This document shows, in pieces, positions 43,507 through 52,996 of a stretch of DNA of 64,000 nucleotides. The stretch is from Salarchaeum japonicum (lineage in GTDB: Archaea > Halobacteriota > Halobacteria > Halobacteriales > Halobacteriaceae), in contig NZ_CP085325.1 in NCBI RefSeq assembly GCF_020614395.1, positions 62,001 to 126,000 of the forward strand, written 5' to 3'. Made by a program: the position numbers and the translations under genes. The notes beneath the pieces were generated by a model. The model searched no databases, had not been told where the DNA came from, and saw only the letters and a list, made by a program, of their open reading frames with translations. The stretch's first letter is position 1, and the number at the start of each line of letters is the position of its first letter.

Positions 43507-43782
43507 TCAGGGGTTCGGGGCATACAGGGCGTAGAGAATCGATAGCATCCCGGCGGCGGTGATGAGTGCTGCGACGAATCCTGCTTCGAAAATCGACACT
43601 TGGAGGAGTTCGAAGAGCACGCCCTCGAGGAGGCCGCCGAGCCCGACCAGCGCGAAGCCAGCCGCGACGTACAGGAGTAACTGCGTGTGATGCCGTTGGT
43701 ATCCGCGATAGGCCTGGTAGGCGATCACCAGCGCCAGGGCGGTCGTGAACAGCTTGCCGATGACGAATAACGTGTGTTCCAT
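43507..43782 (-). CDS. Small three-helix membrane protein paired with regulator (copy B)
   Basis: A 91-residue protein with helices at about 6-22, 36-58 and 68-86 and YRGYQRHHTQ in the loop (two His). It is a paralogue of the protein at 25734. It lies 3 bases after the stop of the winged-helix gene and is co-transcribed with it. See finding on regulator and membrane-protein couples. Confidence 0.8.
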   Translation of the reverse strand: MEHTLFVIGKLFTTALALVIAYQAYRGYQRHHTQLLLYVAAGFALVGLGGLLEGVLFELLQVSIFEAGFVAALITAAGMLSILYALYAPNP

Positions 43783-43785
43783 GAG

Positions 43786-44136
43786 TCAGTCTCCCCGCAT
43801 TTCCTCGAAGATGGACGTAATCCGGTCGGCGGGGTCCGGCCGAACATCGATCTGCACGTCGAAGCCCTCTGCTTGGAGGAGTACTTCGACACGCTCGAGT
43901 CGCGCCTCGTACTCGCTGTAGTGCCGTCCGCCGGGGTCGACGTGCGTGTACTCCTCGAGGAGGCCCTGCTCGACGAGGCGGGTGACACGCCGCGAGACGG
44001 TCGGGCGTGACATATCGCATTCCTCGCTGAGCTCCTTCGCGGAGAGTCGGTCGGTCTTCGTCGCCACGAGGATGTTGCGGGCGTACTCGTCGTCGAGTGT
44101 GGCGAAGATGTCCGACGGGTCGGCCTCCTCAGTCAC
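43786..44136 (-). CDS. Winged-helix regulator paired with small membrane protein (copy B)
   Basis: A 116-residue ArsR-like regulator. DIFATLDDEYARNILVATKT with ELSEECDMSRPTVSRRVTRL is the winged helix, and HVDPGGRHYSEYEARLERVE the wing. The tail DVRPDPADRITSIFEEMRG is acidic. It is a distant relative of the gene at 26009, and the layout and gene order are alike. The divergent DoxX gene starts 115 bases away, with the intervening region likely to hold operators for both. Confidence 0.82.
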   Translation of the reverse strand: MTEEADPSDIFATLDDEYARNILVATKTDRLSAKELSEECDMSRPTVSRRVTRLVEQGLLEEYTHVDPGGRHYSEYEARLERVEVLLQAEGFDVQIDVRPDPADRITSIFEEMRGD

Positions 44137-44250
44137 ACGTCCGTACTCGCTACAGGAGGGTAATATAGCCCGCCGGTTTTCTGACTCAGAACGCCGGCTC
44201 GCTATTATATCGTCTCTACCCGCCTACTGATAGTTGAAGGTGCAATAATT

Positions 44251-44811
44251 ATGTCCACACTCGACTCCGGCATGAACCAGCTTGAGAGCAGAGTCGGCGG
44301 CCTGACCGTCGGCGGGAAAGTCCACAGCCTCAGCGCGTGGTTCGTGCTGGCGCTCCGTCTCATGATGGGCTACGCGTTCGCGTACTCCGGCTTCACGAAG
44401 ATCACCGGCGAGTTCGCGGCCGGCGGCTACCTCTCGAACGTTGCGGCGACGAACGGCAACCCGCTGGCGGGCCTGTTCGCGTGGATGGGTTCGACGCCGT
44501 GGTTTGTCGAGTTCGCGAACGTCGCCGTGCCGTACGGCGAGCTGTTCATCGGCCTCGGCCTCCTCGTCGGCGCGTTCGTCCGCCTCGCGGCGTTCTTCGG
44601 CGCGCTGATGATGCTCATGTTCTACTTCGGCAACTGGGACATGGGTCACGGGTTCATCAACGGGGACTTCGCGTACATGCTCGTGTTCCTCGCGGTCGCC
44701 GCGTTCGCCGCGGGCCGCATCCTGGGCCTCGACCAGTACATCGAGAACTACGACGTCGGCGGCGAGACGCTCGTCGAGCGCTACCCCGCCCTCGAATACA
44801 TCCTCGGCTAA
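44251..44811 (+). CDS. DoxX-family membrane protein (copy 1)
   Basis: A 186-residue protein with four helices. LRLMMGYAFAYSGFTKITG is the DoxX head (G-x-x-F-x-x-x-G-x-x-K), and PYGELFIGLGLLVGAF with RLAAFFGALMMLMFYFGNWD the central pattern. DoxX/DoxD proteins are small subunits of thiosulfate:quinone oxidoreductase or general quinol-linked membrane proteins. The family here stands divergent from the winged-helix gene, whose target it may be. The SHOCT protein follows after 28 bases. Compare the paralogue at 54492. Confidence 0.88.
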   Translation: MSTLDSGMNQLESRVGGLTVGGKVHSLSAWFVLALRLMMGYAFAYSGFTKITGEFAAGGYLSNVAATNGNPLAGLFAWMGSTPWFVEFANVAVPYGELFIGLGLLVGAFVRLAAFFGALMMLMFYFGNWDMGHGFINGDFAYMLVFLAVAAFAAGRILGLDQYIENYDVGGETLVERYPALEYILG

Positions 44812-44839
44812 CCACGCCGAGACCTTTGGGAGTACAACA

Positions 44840-45238
44840 ATGCAAAATCCAATTCAAGCACGCGGGATTCGTTCTCTGGGACTCATCGTCGTTGGGGCAC
44901 TGACTCTGGCCGTCGTCGCCGGAATGGCGCTAACACACGCGACCGTCCCAGAATCAATGATGTGGAGCTGGCACGACGGCATGTGGAACAGCGGCCACAT
45001 GGCCGGCTGGGGTGGCTGGGGCTGGGGGATGATACTGTTCGGGCTCCTGTGGATGGCACTTCTGATCGCCCTCCCAGTCTACGCCGTTTACTGGCTGACA
45101 ACGCGGTCCCCTACGGACGGCCATACTGATGACAGCGCACTCGCTGTTCTCCAAGAACGGTACGCTCGTGGCGAAATCGACGACGAGGAGTTTGATCACC
45201 GTCGCGCCCGCCTGGTGTCCGACGACGATCGTTTCTGA
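44840..45238 (+). CDS. Membrane protein with Met/His/Trp-rich loop and SHOCT domain
   Basis: A 132-residue protein with two helices (about 14-34 and 62-84). The loop between them, MMWSWHDGMWNSGHMAGW then GGWGWGM, is rich in Met, His and Trp, as in soft-metal binding proteins. The C-terminal 30 residues (LAVLQERYARGEIDDEEFDH) form a SHOCT domain. It resembles the proteins at 61455 and 62337. It is co-directional with DoxX and 12 bases before the convergent aconitase stop. Confidence 0.85.
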   Translation: MQNPIQARGIRSLGLIVVGALTLAVVAGMALTHATVPESMMWSWHDGMWNSGHMAGWGGWGWGMILFGLLWMALLIALPVYAVYWLTTRSPTDGHTDDSALAVLQERYARGEIDDEEFDHRRARLVSDDDRF

Positions 45239-45249
45239 CCGCGTTGGTG

Positions 45250-48033
45250 TTACTGTCTGAGGAGGCGTCTGAGGACGTAGTGGAGGATTCCGCCGTGTTC
45301 GATATAGGTTACGGCGGCCGGCGTGCCGACCTGTGCTGTGACCGGGAACTCGACAGTCGACCCGTCCGCACGCTCGGCGATAACGGTCAGTTCGTCCATC
45401 ACGTCGAGCCCGTCATCGAGGCCGTGGATCGTGAAGACCTCCGACCCATCCAGACCGAGAGATTCCCACGAGTCGCCATCATCGAACTGCAGGGGAAGCA
45501 CACCCATGCCGACGAGGTTGTCGCGGTAGATGCGCTCGTAACTCTCGGCGATGGTTGCGCGGACACCGAGCAGGTCCGTTCCTTTCGCCGCCCAGTCCCG
45601 GCTAGACCCAGTTCCGAACTCCTCGCCAGCCATCACGACGAGCGGTATCCCCTCGTCCCGATAGCGGCGACTGGCTTCGAACACCGTGGTTTGTTCGTCG
45701 GTCGGGTGGTGGATCGTGTAGCCACCCTCGACGTCGTCGAGCATCTCGTTCTCGATTCGGACGTTGGCGAACGTCCCCCGCATCATCACCTCGTGATTGC
45801 CCCGACGTGCGCCGTAGGTGTTGAACTCGTGTGGCTCGACACCGTGATCGAGCAGCCACTGACCTGCGGGGAGGTCGGGACCGAACGGGCCGGCTGGACT
45901 GATGTGGTCGGTCGTAACGGTATCGCCGAGCGTCAGTAGACAGCGTGCGTCCTCGATATCGGCGACGCCGGGTTTCTCTACCGGGAAGTCCTTGAAGAAC
46001 GGCGGTTCACGGATGTATGTCGAGTCCTCATCCCACTCGTAGACGTCACCCGTGGGCGCGTCGAGAGCAGCCCATCGCTCATCGCCCTCGAACACGGAGG
46101 CGTACTTCTCCTCGAACATCTCCGGAGAGACGTTCTCGTGGATTGCGGCCTGCACGTCCGCTGCGTCCGGCCAGATGTCCGCCAGATAGACTGGGTTACC
46201 CTCATCGTCAGTGCCCAGCGGCTCGTGTTCGAGATCGATGTCCATCCGCCCTGCGAGCCCGTAGGCGACGACGAGCGGCGGGCTCGCGAGGTAGTTCGCG
46301 CGGATCTTCGGGTGGATACGCGCCTCGAAGTTCCGGTTCCCGGAGAGAACGCTCGTCGTCCAGAGGTCGTGGTCGTCGATTGCCTGCTCGATGGGATCGG
46401 GAAGCGGCCCAGCGTTACCGATACAGGTGGTACAGCCGTAGCCGACGACGGCGTACCCGAGCTCTTCGAGATACGGAAGCAGCCCCGATTCTTCGAGATA
46501 CTGCGTGACGACACGGCTACCCGGTGCGAGACTCGTCTTGACGTACGGCGGGACGTCTAGGCCTTTCTCGACGGCGTTCTGGGCGAGCAGTCCAGCAGCG
46601 ATCATCACCGACGGGTTCGACGTGTTCGTACAGCTCGTGATGGCGCTGACGAGGACGTCTCCGTGTCCGATTTCGACCGTCTCACCGTCGAGGTCGACCT
46701 CGACACGTTTGGTTAACGGGTGCAGTTCCGATTCGGGTTCGACCTGAACGCCACCGTCGGTCTCCGCATCAGCTGCACCACCCTCACCGAGCCACCGCTG
46801 CAAGGCGTCCTCGTCGACATCATCGAGGTCGTCCTCGAACTCCCCGTGGAGAAGTCCCCGGAAGCTCTGTTTCACGTCCCCCATCGGAATCCGGTCCTGT
46901 GGCCGCTTGTGTCCGGCCAGACTCGGTTCGACTGTCGAGAGGTCGAACTCGACGACCTCAGTATATTCTGGTTCCTGTTCCCCGAACAGCCCTTGGGCTT
47001 CGAGGTACTCGCGAACGAGGTCGACGTGGTCGGGATCACGCCCGGTGAGTTCGAGATACTCGAGCGTCTGCTCGTCGACCGGGAACATACTGATCGTCGA
47101 GCCCTGTTCGGGCGCCATATTGGCGATCGTGGCCCGGTCGGGGACTGTGAGATTCTCCACACCGGGACCGAAGAACTCCACGAACCGGTCGACGACGCCG
47201 ACCTCGCGGAGTCGTTCGGTGATGTGGAGCACGAGATCCGTAGCCGTCGCGCCCTCGGGTAATTCGCCTTCGAGACGGACGCCGACGACCTCGGGGAGTT
47301 TCATCGTGACCGGTTGACCGAGCATCGCCGCTTCCGCTTCGATGCCGCCGACGCCCCAACCGACCACACCGATGCCACCGATCATCGGGGTGTGGCTGTC
47401 CGTGCCGACGAGCGTGTCCGGCAGGAGCCAGTTCTCGCCGTCTTGCTCGCGGGCGTGGACGACCCGACCCAGATGTTCGAGATTCACCTGGTGGACGATA
47501 CCGGTCCCCGGCGGGACGACGTTGAAGTTCTCGAAGGCGTTCTGCGCCCACTTGATCGCGCGATACCGTTCGGCGTTTCGCTCGTACTCCAGTTCGACGT
47601 TCTTCTCGTAGGCGTCCTCGGAGTCGAAGTAGTCGACCTGGACGCTGTGGTCGATCACGAGATCAATAGGAATCTCCGGTTCGACCAGGGTGGGATCTCG
47701 GTCTTTGCGGTCGACCTCGGATCGAAGGGCCGCCAGGTCGACGACTGCGGGTACACCGGTGAGATCTTGCAGGACGACTCGTGATGGAGAGAACGGAACC
47801 TCTGCGTCCGGTACGTCTGGCTTCCAGCCAGCAGCATTCTTGACATCCGCTGCAGTAACAGTTTCGCCGTCGGCGTTCCGGAGCACCGACTCAAGCAGAA
47901 TACGGATGCTCACAGGGAGCGTGTCGAGGTCACAGAGCCCCTGCTCTTCGAGTGCTCGAAGATCGGCCATCTTGTACGTCGTCCCGTCGACGTCGAGCTC
48001 GCGGACGGCATCGAACGGAAGTGTATCAGTCAT
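45250..48033 (-). CDS. acnA: Aconitate hydratase A
   Basis: A 927-residue AcnA/IRP1-type aconitase. The [4Fe-4S] Cys set is visible: SAITSCTNTSNPSVM (about 475-482) and GYGCTTCIGNAGPLP (two Cys, about 545-548). Also VGTDSHTPMIGGIGVVGWG, SRVVLQDLTGVPAVVDLA and the C-terminal swivel domain with GEEFGTGSSRDWAAKGT and RATIAESYERIYRDN. It turns citrate to isocitrate in the TCA cycle. I chose the ATG at 48033 (MTDTLPFD). Its Fe-S cluster is a known target of copper stress. The enclosing copper genes make it a spare or hardened enzyme, or a metal sensor; both are inference. Confidence 0.95.
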   Translation of the reverse strand: MTDTLPFDAVRELDVDGTTYKMADLRALEEQGLCDLDTLPVSIRILLESVLRNADGETVTAADVKNAAGWKPDVPDAEVPFSPSRVVLQDLTGVPAVVDLAALRSEVDRKDRDPTLVEPEIPIDLVIDHSVQVDYFDSEDAYEKNVELEYERNAERYRAIKWAQNAFENFNVVPPGTGIVHQVNLEHLGRVVHAREQDGENWLLPDTLVGTDSHTPMIGGIGVVGWGVGGIEAEAAMLGQPVTMKLPEVVGVRLEGELPEGATATDLVLHITERLREVGVVDRFVEFFGPGVENLTVPDRATIANMAPEQGSTISMFPVDEQTLEYLELTGRDPDHVDLVREYLEAQGLFGEQEPEYTEVVEFDLSTVEPSLAGHKRPQDRIPMGDVKQSFRGLLHGEFEDDLDDVDEDALQRWLGEGGAADAETDGGVQVEPESELHPLTKRVEVDLDGETVEIGHGDVLVSAITSCTNTSNPSVMIAAGLLAQNAVEKGLDVPPYVKTSLAPGSRVVTQYLEESGLLPYLEELGYAVVGYGCTTCIGNAGPLPDPIEQAIDDHDLWTTSVLSGNRNFEARIHPKIRANYLASPPLVVAYGLAGRMDIDLEHEPLGTDDEGNPVYLADIWPDAADVQAAIHENVSPEMFEEKYASVFEGDERWAALDAPTGDVYEWDEDSTYIREPPFFKDFPVEKPGVADIEDARCLLTLGDTVTTDHISPAGPFGPDLPAGQWLLDHGVEPHEFNTYGARRGNHEVMMRGTFANVRIENEMLDDVEGGYTIHHPTDEQTTVFEASRRYRDEGIPLVVMAGEEFGTGSSRDWAAKGTDLLGVRATIAESYERIYRDNLVGMGVLPLQFDDGDSWESLGLDGSEVFTIHGLDDGLDVMDELTVIAERADGSTVEFPVTAQVGTPAAVTYIEHGGILHYVLRRLLRQ

Positions 48034-48104
48034 AGTATCTACACCTGGGATTGGCAGTCGTATCAATCCCTCTCCGAATCCGATTCGACGAGAATCGGGA
48101 TTTG

Positions 48105-48302
48105 TTACGCAGAGGCATCGTATCCAGCGTCTTCGACCACAGTCACAAGCTCATCCCGTTCAGCGGACCCCTCGACCGTCGCGGATTCTGAGTCACGATC
48201 CGCAGTAGCGGACGTAACCCCCTCAACTTCTTCGAGTGCCTCTTCGACGGTCTGCTCGCAATGTTCACAGGTCATTCCTTCGACGGTGATTGTCTGAGTC
48301 AT
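48105..48302 (-). CDS. copZ: CopZ-like copper chaperone (HMA domain), copy 2
   Basis: A 65-residue HMA protein, MTQTITVEGMTCEHCEQTVE and on, with the copper site GMTCEHC at about 9-15. It is about 80 percent like the copy at 42631, with GH to EH in the site. I chose the Met at 48302; the residues MD before it add nothing. It is divergent to the TRASH regulator (48437), so the 134-base gap serves both and holds TTAGAATCCAA. Confidence 0.93.
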   Translation of the reverse strand: MTQTITVEGMTCEHCEQTVEEALEEVEGVTSATADRDSESATVEGSAERDELVTVVEDAGYDASA

Positions 48303-48345
48303 ATCCATTCGTAGATAGGGGCGAGTATTCTATGTGGTTTTCTGC

Positions 48346-48356
48346 TTAGAATCCAA
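48346..48356. promoter_or_regulatory. TTAGAATCCAA element between copZ and regulator
   Basis: A near-palindrome of the same type as TTTGGAATCCAAA upstream of copA. It lies 44-54 bases before the copZ start and about 80 before the regulator start. GTTG-TGGG-CAAC, a perfect 4-bp inverted repeat, lies at about 48395-48406 in the same gap. Confidence 0.45.
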
Positions 48357-48436
48357 TGTTGTCGCAGCCCTAGATCACCGATTTCGAAGGTGTGTTGTGG
48401 GCAACAATAATGTATCCTGCGAGACGAAGCGGTCGT

Positions 48437-49027
48437 ATGCGCGATTTGGATGAAACCGACTTAGAAATCCTCTCGTTACTCGCTGATGACGCCCGCCGCC
48501 CGTTCAGCGATATTGGCGAGGAGGTCGACTTGTCGGGGCCAGCCGTTTCTGACCGGGTAAAGCGATTACAGGAAGCTGGCATCATTAACAACTTCACGAT
48601 TGACGTCAACCGGGCTCATCTCCGAGCTGGTGTACCGGTATTTATTCAGGCCGAAATCGGCTCAGCGTCGTTGGAGGCCGCCCGCGAGCGGGCTCGAGAG
48701 TCAGATGGCGTTGAACACGTCTTCACGACCTCCGAAGGAGATCTTTGGTTCTATGCCCGTGTTGAAGCCCAGAACGTACGTCAGTGGGTAGATGGACTCT
48801 TTAACGAGATCGATGTAGCAGATTACACCGTCACACTAATTGACGAGCTTGAATGGACGCCGTCCGTTGATGGCGTCGAATTTGCACTCACCTGTGCTGA
48901 ATGTAACAATACCGTTGATAATCAAGGTGAAACGACGAGAATCGACGGAGAGATCTATCACTTCTGTTGTCCGTCCTGTCTCACACGGTTCGACGATCGG
49001 TATCAGCGACTCGAAGAGGGAGCGTAA
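48437..49027 (+). CDS. Lrp/AsnC-type regulator with C-terminal TRASH domain (copy 1)
   Basis: A 196-residue regulator. The Lrp-type HTH (about 1-50) has LDETDLEILSLLADDARRPF and LSGPAVSDRVKRLQEAG. A regulatory alpha-beta domain follows, and residues about 148-190 form a TRASH domain, FALTCAECNNTVDNQ with YHFCCPSCLTRFDDRY. TRASH Cys residues bind copper or other soft metals. This is the copper sensor type described in archaea (CopR/CopT relatives). I chose the ATG at 48437 since a TATA-like CAATAATG lies about 27 bases upstream. Neighbours are copZ (divergent) and copA (same strand), the likely targets. Confidence 0.9.
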   Translation: MRDLDETDLEILSLLADDARRPFSDIGEEVDLSGPAVSDRVKRLQEAGIINNFTIDVNRAHLRAGVPVFIQAEIGSASLEAARERARESDGVEHVFTTSEGDLWFYARVEAQNVRQWVDGLFNEIDVADYTVTLIDELEWTPSVDGVEFALTCAECNNTVDNQGETTRIDGEIYHFCCPSCLTRFDDRYQRLEEGA

Positions 49028-49034
49028 CGCTGTC

Positions 49035-49047
49035 TTTGGAATCCAAA
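49035..49047. promoter_or_regulatory. Perfect palindrome TTTGGAATCCAAA upstream of copA
   Basis: A 13-base perfect palindrome 75-87 bases before the copA start and right after the TRASH regulator stop codon. Near-copies occur by both copZ genes (48346 and 42899). It is the best candidate operator of the TRASH regulator here. Confidence 0.55.
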
Positions 49048-49121
49048 TTTTCCTGCAGTCGAAACCCCGCCTCTCGAAGCAGTAAATCGCCTAAACCTAG
49101 ACCCCGTATAGTAGAACAAGC

Positions 49122-51728
49122 ATGACAAGCCAAACAATCCATCTTGATATCACGGGAATGTCCTGCGCCAGCTGTTCGGCGACGATCCAGGACACTCTCG
49201 AATCGCTCGACGGGGTATCGGAGGCGGATGCGAACTTCGCCACCGACGAGGGTTCCGTCACCTACGACCCTGAAGAGGTATCGCTCAAAGAAATCTACGA
49301 CGCGATCGACGAGGCCGGGTACGGCGCAGTCTCTGAGACGGTAACGATTGCCATCTCCGATATGACCTGTGCCAACTGCGCCGAGACCAACCAAACCGCT
49401 CTTGAAAATATTCCGGGCGTCGTTAATGCGGAGGTCAATTACGCAACCGACGAAGCACAGGTCACCTACAATCCTGCGGAAGTATCTATTGGTGCGCTGT
49501 ACGATGCTATCGAGGAGGCTGGCTACTCGCCCGTCCGCGAAGATGGTGCCGACGAAGAGTCGGGCCAGGACGCACGAGATGCCGCCCGTCAAGCCGAAAC
49601 TCGGAAACAACTCAGGTTGACCCTCTTTGGGGCAGTGTTATCGGCACCGTTGCTCTTCTTCCTCATCGACAATTATCTGCTCGGTGGCGCGATCGTCCCT
49701 GAAGCCGTCTTCGGTGTGGAACTTGGCTGGGTTGAGTTCCTCCTCGCCACGCCGGTACAGGCGATCCTCGGCTGGCCGTTCTATAAGAACTCGTACAAGG
49801 CGATCGTGAAGAACGGCCGCGCCAATATGGACGTGCTGATTGCGATCGGTTCAACAACGGCCTATCTATACTCTGTGGCAGTCCTTGCTGAACTCATTGC
49901 AGGTGGACTTTATTTCGACACGGCAGCCCTCATCCTCGTGTTCATCACGTTGGGTAACTATCTCGAAGCTCGGTCGAAGGGCCAAGCGGGTGAGGCCCTC
50001 CGAAAGCTCCTCGAAATGGAAGCCGAAACGGCGACCATTGTCCGCGAGGACGGCAGTGAAGAAGAAGTTCCGCTTGAAGAGGTCACAACTGGTGACCGGA
50101 TGAAAATCCGTCCAGGTGAGAAGATTCCCACAGACGGTGTCGTTGTCGACGGTCAGTCTGCCGTCGACGAGTCAATGGTCACTGGCGAATCTGTGCCTGT
50201 CGAGAAAGAGGAGGGCGATGAGGTCGTCGGCTCGACGATTAACGAGAACGGCGTCCTTGTCGTGGAGGCGACGAAGGTTGGAGAAGACACGGCCCTCCAA
50301 CAGATCGTCCAGACAGTCAAGGAGGCCCAGTCGCGCCAGCCCGACATCCAGAATCTCGCCGACCGCATCTCCGCGTACTTCGTGCCTGCGGTCATCGCGA
50401 ACGCCCTTCTCTGGGGTGTCGTCTGGTTCCTGTTCCCCGAGGCGCTCGCTGGCTTCGTCGACTGGCTCCCGCTGTGGGGTCAGGTTGCTGGCGGCCCGGC
50501 CCCGGTCGGTGGGACCGTTTCAGTCTTCGAGTTCGCGATAATTGTCTTCGCGTCCTCGATCCTCATCGCCTGTCCCTGTGCGCTGGGGCTGGCGACGCCC
50601 GCAGCGACGATGGTCGGGACGACGATTGGTGCCCAGAACGGCGTCCTGTTCAAGGGCGGTGACATCCTCGAACGCGCAAAAGACGTCGACACGGTCGTCT
50701 TCGACAAGACGGGCACCCTCACGGAGGGTGAAATGGAACTCACCGACGTGGTCGTCTTTGATAGCGATGGAAATGTGGTGACTGACGGTGGCGAGCCGAC
50801 CCCAGATGGTGGACAGCTCAGCACCCGTGAGCGCCTCTCAGAGGATGATGTGCTTCGACTGGCGGCGATAGCTGAAAGCGGCAGCGAACACCCGCTCGCC
50901 CGTGCAATCGTCGAAGGGGCCGAAGAACGCGGCCTGGACGTGACTGAGCCTGACGACTTCGAGAACGTTCCGGGCCACGGGATCAAAGCAGTCATTGGTG
51001 ACAGCGAGGTGCTGGTCGGCAACCGCAAGCTGCTGCGGGACAACGGGATCGACCCCTCTCCCGCTGAGGAGACGATGGAACGCCTCGAGAACGAGGGGAA
51101 GACGGCGATGCTGGTCGCCTACGAGGGGGAGCTCGTGGGTGTGGTCGCCGACGCCGACACAGTGAAGGAAAGCTCCAAGCAGGCTGTCACAGCACTCCAG
51201 GAGCGGGGAGTTGACGTGATGATGATTACGGGCGACAACGAGCGAACTGCCCGTGCGGTCGCTAAACAGGTGGGTATCGACCCGAAGAACGTCCGCGCAG
51301 GAGTCCTTCCTGAGGACAAGTCCAACGCGGTCGACAGTATTCAAGACGAGGGCCGGCAGGCGATGATGGTCGGTGACGGCGTCAACGACGCTCCGGCACT
51401 CGCGGTCGCACACGTCGGGACAGCAATCGGCTCCGGCACCGACGTCGCCATCGAAGCTGCAGACGTCACGCTGATGCGAGACGACCCGCTCGACGTGGTA
51501 AAGGCGATCCGAATCTCAGACGCGACACTCCAGAAGATCAAACAGAACCTCGTGTGGGCGCTCGGTTACAACACGGCGATGATTCCGTTAGCGTCGCTCG
51601 GCCTCCTCCAGCCCGTGCTCGCTGCAGCAGCAATGGCGTTCTCGTCGGTGTCGGTGCTGACGAACAGTCTCCTGTTCCGGCGGTACACCCCCGATCACGA
51701 CTACAAGCTCTTCGGATTTCTTCGCTAA
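49122..51728 (+). CDS. copA: CopA-type copper P1B-1 ATPase with two HMA domains
   Basis: An 868-residue pump. Two HMA domains: [12 protein letters not shown] (Cys 15 and 18) and [12 protein letters not shown] (Cys about 84 and 87). Eight helices follow. The ion motif is [14 protein letters not shown] at about 484-486, and DKTGTLTEG at about 528. [14 protein letters not shown] (about 704) and [10 protein letters not shown] (about 750) are normal. The last helices have [14 protein letters not shown]. This class exports Cu(I) taken from CopZ. Loop of about 30 residues after DKTGT ([18 protein letters not shown]) is an insertion. The promoter region has an operator palindrome. It starts 95 bases after the TRASH regulator. 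Confidence 0.96.
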   Translation: MTSQTIHLDITGMSCASCSATIQDTLESLDGVSEADANFATDEGSVTYDPEEVSLKEIYDAIDEAGYGAVSETVTIAISDMTCANCAETNQTALENIPGVVNAEVNYATDEAQVTYNPAEVSIGALYDAIEEAGYSPVREDGADEESGQDARDAARQAETRKQLRLTLFGAVLSAPLLFFLIDNYLLGGAIVPEAVFGVELGWVEFLLATPVQAILGWPFYKNSYKAIVKNGRANMDVLIAIGSTTAYLYSVAVLAELIAGGLYFDTAALILVFITLGNYLEARSKGQAGEALRKLLEMEAETATIVREDGSEEEVPLEEVTTGDRMKIRPGEKIPTDGVVVDGQSAVDESMVTGESVPVEKEEGDEVVGSTINENGVLVVEATKVGEDTALQQIVQTVKEAQSRQPDIQNLADRISAYFVPAVIANALLWGVVWFLFPEALAGFVDWLPLWGQVAGGPAPVGGTVSVFEFAIIVFASSILIACPCALGLATPAATMVGTTIGAQNGVLFKGGDILERAKDVDTVVFDKTGTLTEGEMELTDVVVFDSDGNVVTDGGEPTPDGGQLSTRERLSEDDVLRLAAIAESGSEHPLARAIVEGAEERGLDVTEPDDFENVPGHGIKAVIGDSEVLVGNRKLLRDNGIDPSPAEETMERLENEGKTAMLVAYEGELVGVVADADTVKESSKQAVTALQERGVDVMMITGDNERTARAVAKQVGIDPKNVRAGVLPEDKSNAVDSIQDEGRQAMMVGDGVNDAPALAVAHVGTAIGSGTDVAIEAADVTLMRDDPLDVVKAIRISDATLQKIKQNLVWALGYNTAMIPLASLGLLQPVLAAAAMAFSSVSVLTNSLLFRRYTPDHDYKLFGFLR

Positions 51729-51745
51729 CCGTCACCTCTAGATCA

Positions 51746-51970
51746 ATGTCGAATATTTCCCGGCACACGGTTCGAAGGTACCTCGTCGAGACAGCCAGTA
51801 GCGAACCGACATACCTCCGGGCTCGCGAGATTGCCAGCGACCTCGACGGATCTCCCAAGGCAGTCGCGCAGTATCTCAGCCAGCTCCAGGACGAACTCAC
51901 AATCGTTTCACTCGAACAGTGGGGGCGCTCGAAAAGCACGACGTGGCGATTGGAGGTGAACGGGTCGTGA
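51746..51970 (+). CDS. Small winged-helix protein
   Basis: A 74-residue protein. RHTVRRYLVETASSEPTYLR followed by AREIASDLDGSPKAVAQYLS is a winged helix, and WGRSKSTTWRLEVNG the wing. The type is frequent in haloarchaea next to DUF63 genes. It starts 18 bases after the copA stop and its stop codon overlaps the DUF63 start (GTGA). It could regulate or only travel with the copper operon. Confidence 0.8.
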   Translation: MSNISRHTVRRYLVETASSEPTYLRAREIASDLDGSPKAVAQYLSQLQDELTIVSLEQWGRSKSTTWRLEVNGS

Positions 51971-52968
51971 GTACTGTCACCCGCCGCGTCGAGACTGTCC
52001 TTCCGGAGACCGGCTCACGCGAGTGGTGGGCGCTGTACCTGCTGGCCCCGCTCGTCCTCCTCGGTGGGGGCATCCTCGTGTTTCCGACGTTGGTCTACGA
52101 CCGGTTCATCTGGCAGTATCTCTGGGGACCAGTCGTCGCCGATGCGGCCGGTCAGCCAGTCACGCACGAGGGGGTTCGTGCTGTCCAGGGCTACAACGCG
52201 GTGAACACGGTAATCTACCTCGCGGCAGTCGTATACAGCCTCCCCGGACTACGTGCGTATCTCGACCAACTCGACGTCACGTTCGACGCACGACTGGCCT
52301 ACGGGTTCGCTCCGATCATCATCGCAGGTGGGGCGATGCGCGCCCTCGAGGATCTCGGGCTGCTCGGGGACTACGCGGTGTGGTTCATCACGCCATCGAT
52401 TTACATCGTCGTCACCGCTGTCACCATCCTCGCGCTCGGTGTCGGTGCACTCTTGCGTGACCAAAATATCGGATCTATCCCGCTAACAGTCGGGCTCGTC
52501 GGGTCGGTGTGGGCTGTCGGGGCCGTCTGGTGGGCTGTTTGGCACGGCCTCTCGACATCGACCCCACTCCGCCTATGGGTTCCTGTCGCGACGACGGGGA
52601 TAGCGCTCGGCGTAACCGCACTCTACTACTGGGGCGCGAGTTTCGTCAATATCACACACCTTCGACACCCGCTAATTCTGCTGGCCGTTTTCGGCCAGTT
52701 GTGGGACGCTGCGCAGAATCTCATCGGTGTGACGTTCCTCGGCTACTCCCCAAAGCTGGTCGTGACGAATCTCGTGTACCAGGCGACTGGATTCTCCGGA
52801 TCGACGTTCGTGCTGAAACTCGTCGTGACTGTCGGCATCGTGTGGTATCTCGCCGATGCGAAAGAGGAGATGAATCACACGTGGTGGTGGCTTATGACGT
52901 TCTTCATCGGAGCGATCGGACTCCCGATGGGCGTTCGTGGGTCACTTCGGATGCTGTTGGGAGCTTAA
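51967..52968 (+). CDS. DUF63-family membrane protein
   Basis: A 333-residue protein with about nine helices. DRFIWQYLWGPVVADAAGQP, VQGYNAVNTVIYLAAVVYSL and PIIIAGGAMRALEDLGLLGD are typical of archaeal DUF63 proteins. The start is GTG at 51967, overlapping the stop codon of the small winged-helix gene by 4 bases (GTGA). The family has no proven role. It may be a general membrane gene transferred with the copper set. Confidence 0.85.
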   Translation: MSTVTRRVETVLPETGSREWWALYLLAPLVLLGGGILVFPTLVYDRFIWQYLWGPVVADAAGQPVTHEGVRAVQGYNAVNTVIYLAAVVYSLPGLRAYLDQLDVTFDARLAYGFAPIIIAGGAMRALEDLGLLGDYAVWFITPSIYIVVTAVTILALGVGALLRDQNIGSIPLTVGLVGSVWAVGAVWWAVWHGLSTSTPLRLWVPVATTGIALGVTALYYWGASFVNITHLRHPLILLAVFGQLWDAAQNLIGVTFLGYSPKLVVTNLVYQATGFSGSTFVLKLVVTVGIVWYLADAKEEMNHTWWWLMTFFIGAIGLPMGVRGSLRMLLGA

Positions 52969-52996
52969 CGATGGCCTCAAAGATTGGCAAAAACCG

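Noticed and set aside
43370-44020. Upstream extension of the 131-residue membrane protein to 348 codons
   Set aside because: The added part is Arg/Pro/His-rich antisense-like sequence crossing two other real genes.
45244-45939. Plus-strand frame opposite the aconitase 3' part
   Set aside because: Shadow of a well conserved aconitase swivel domain.
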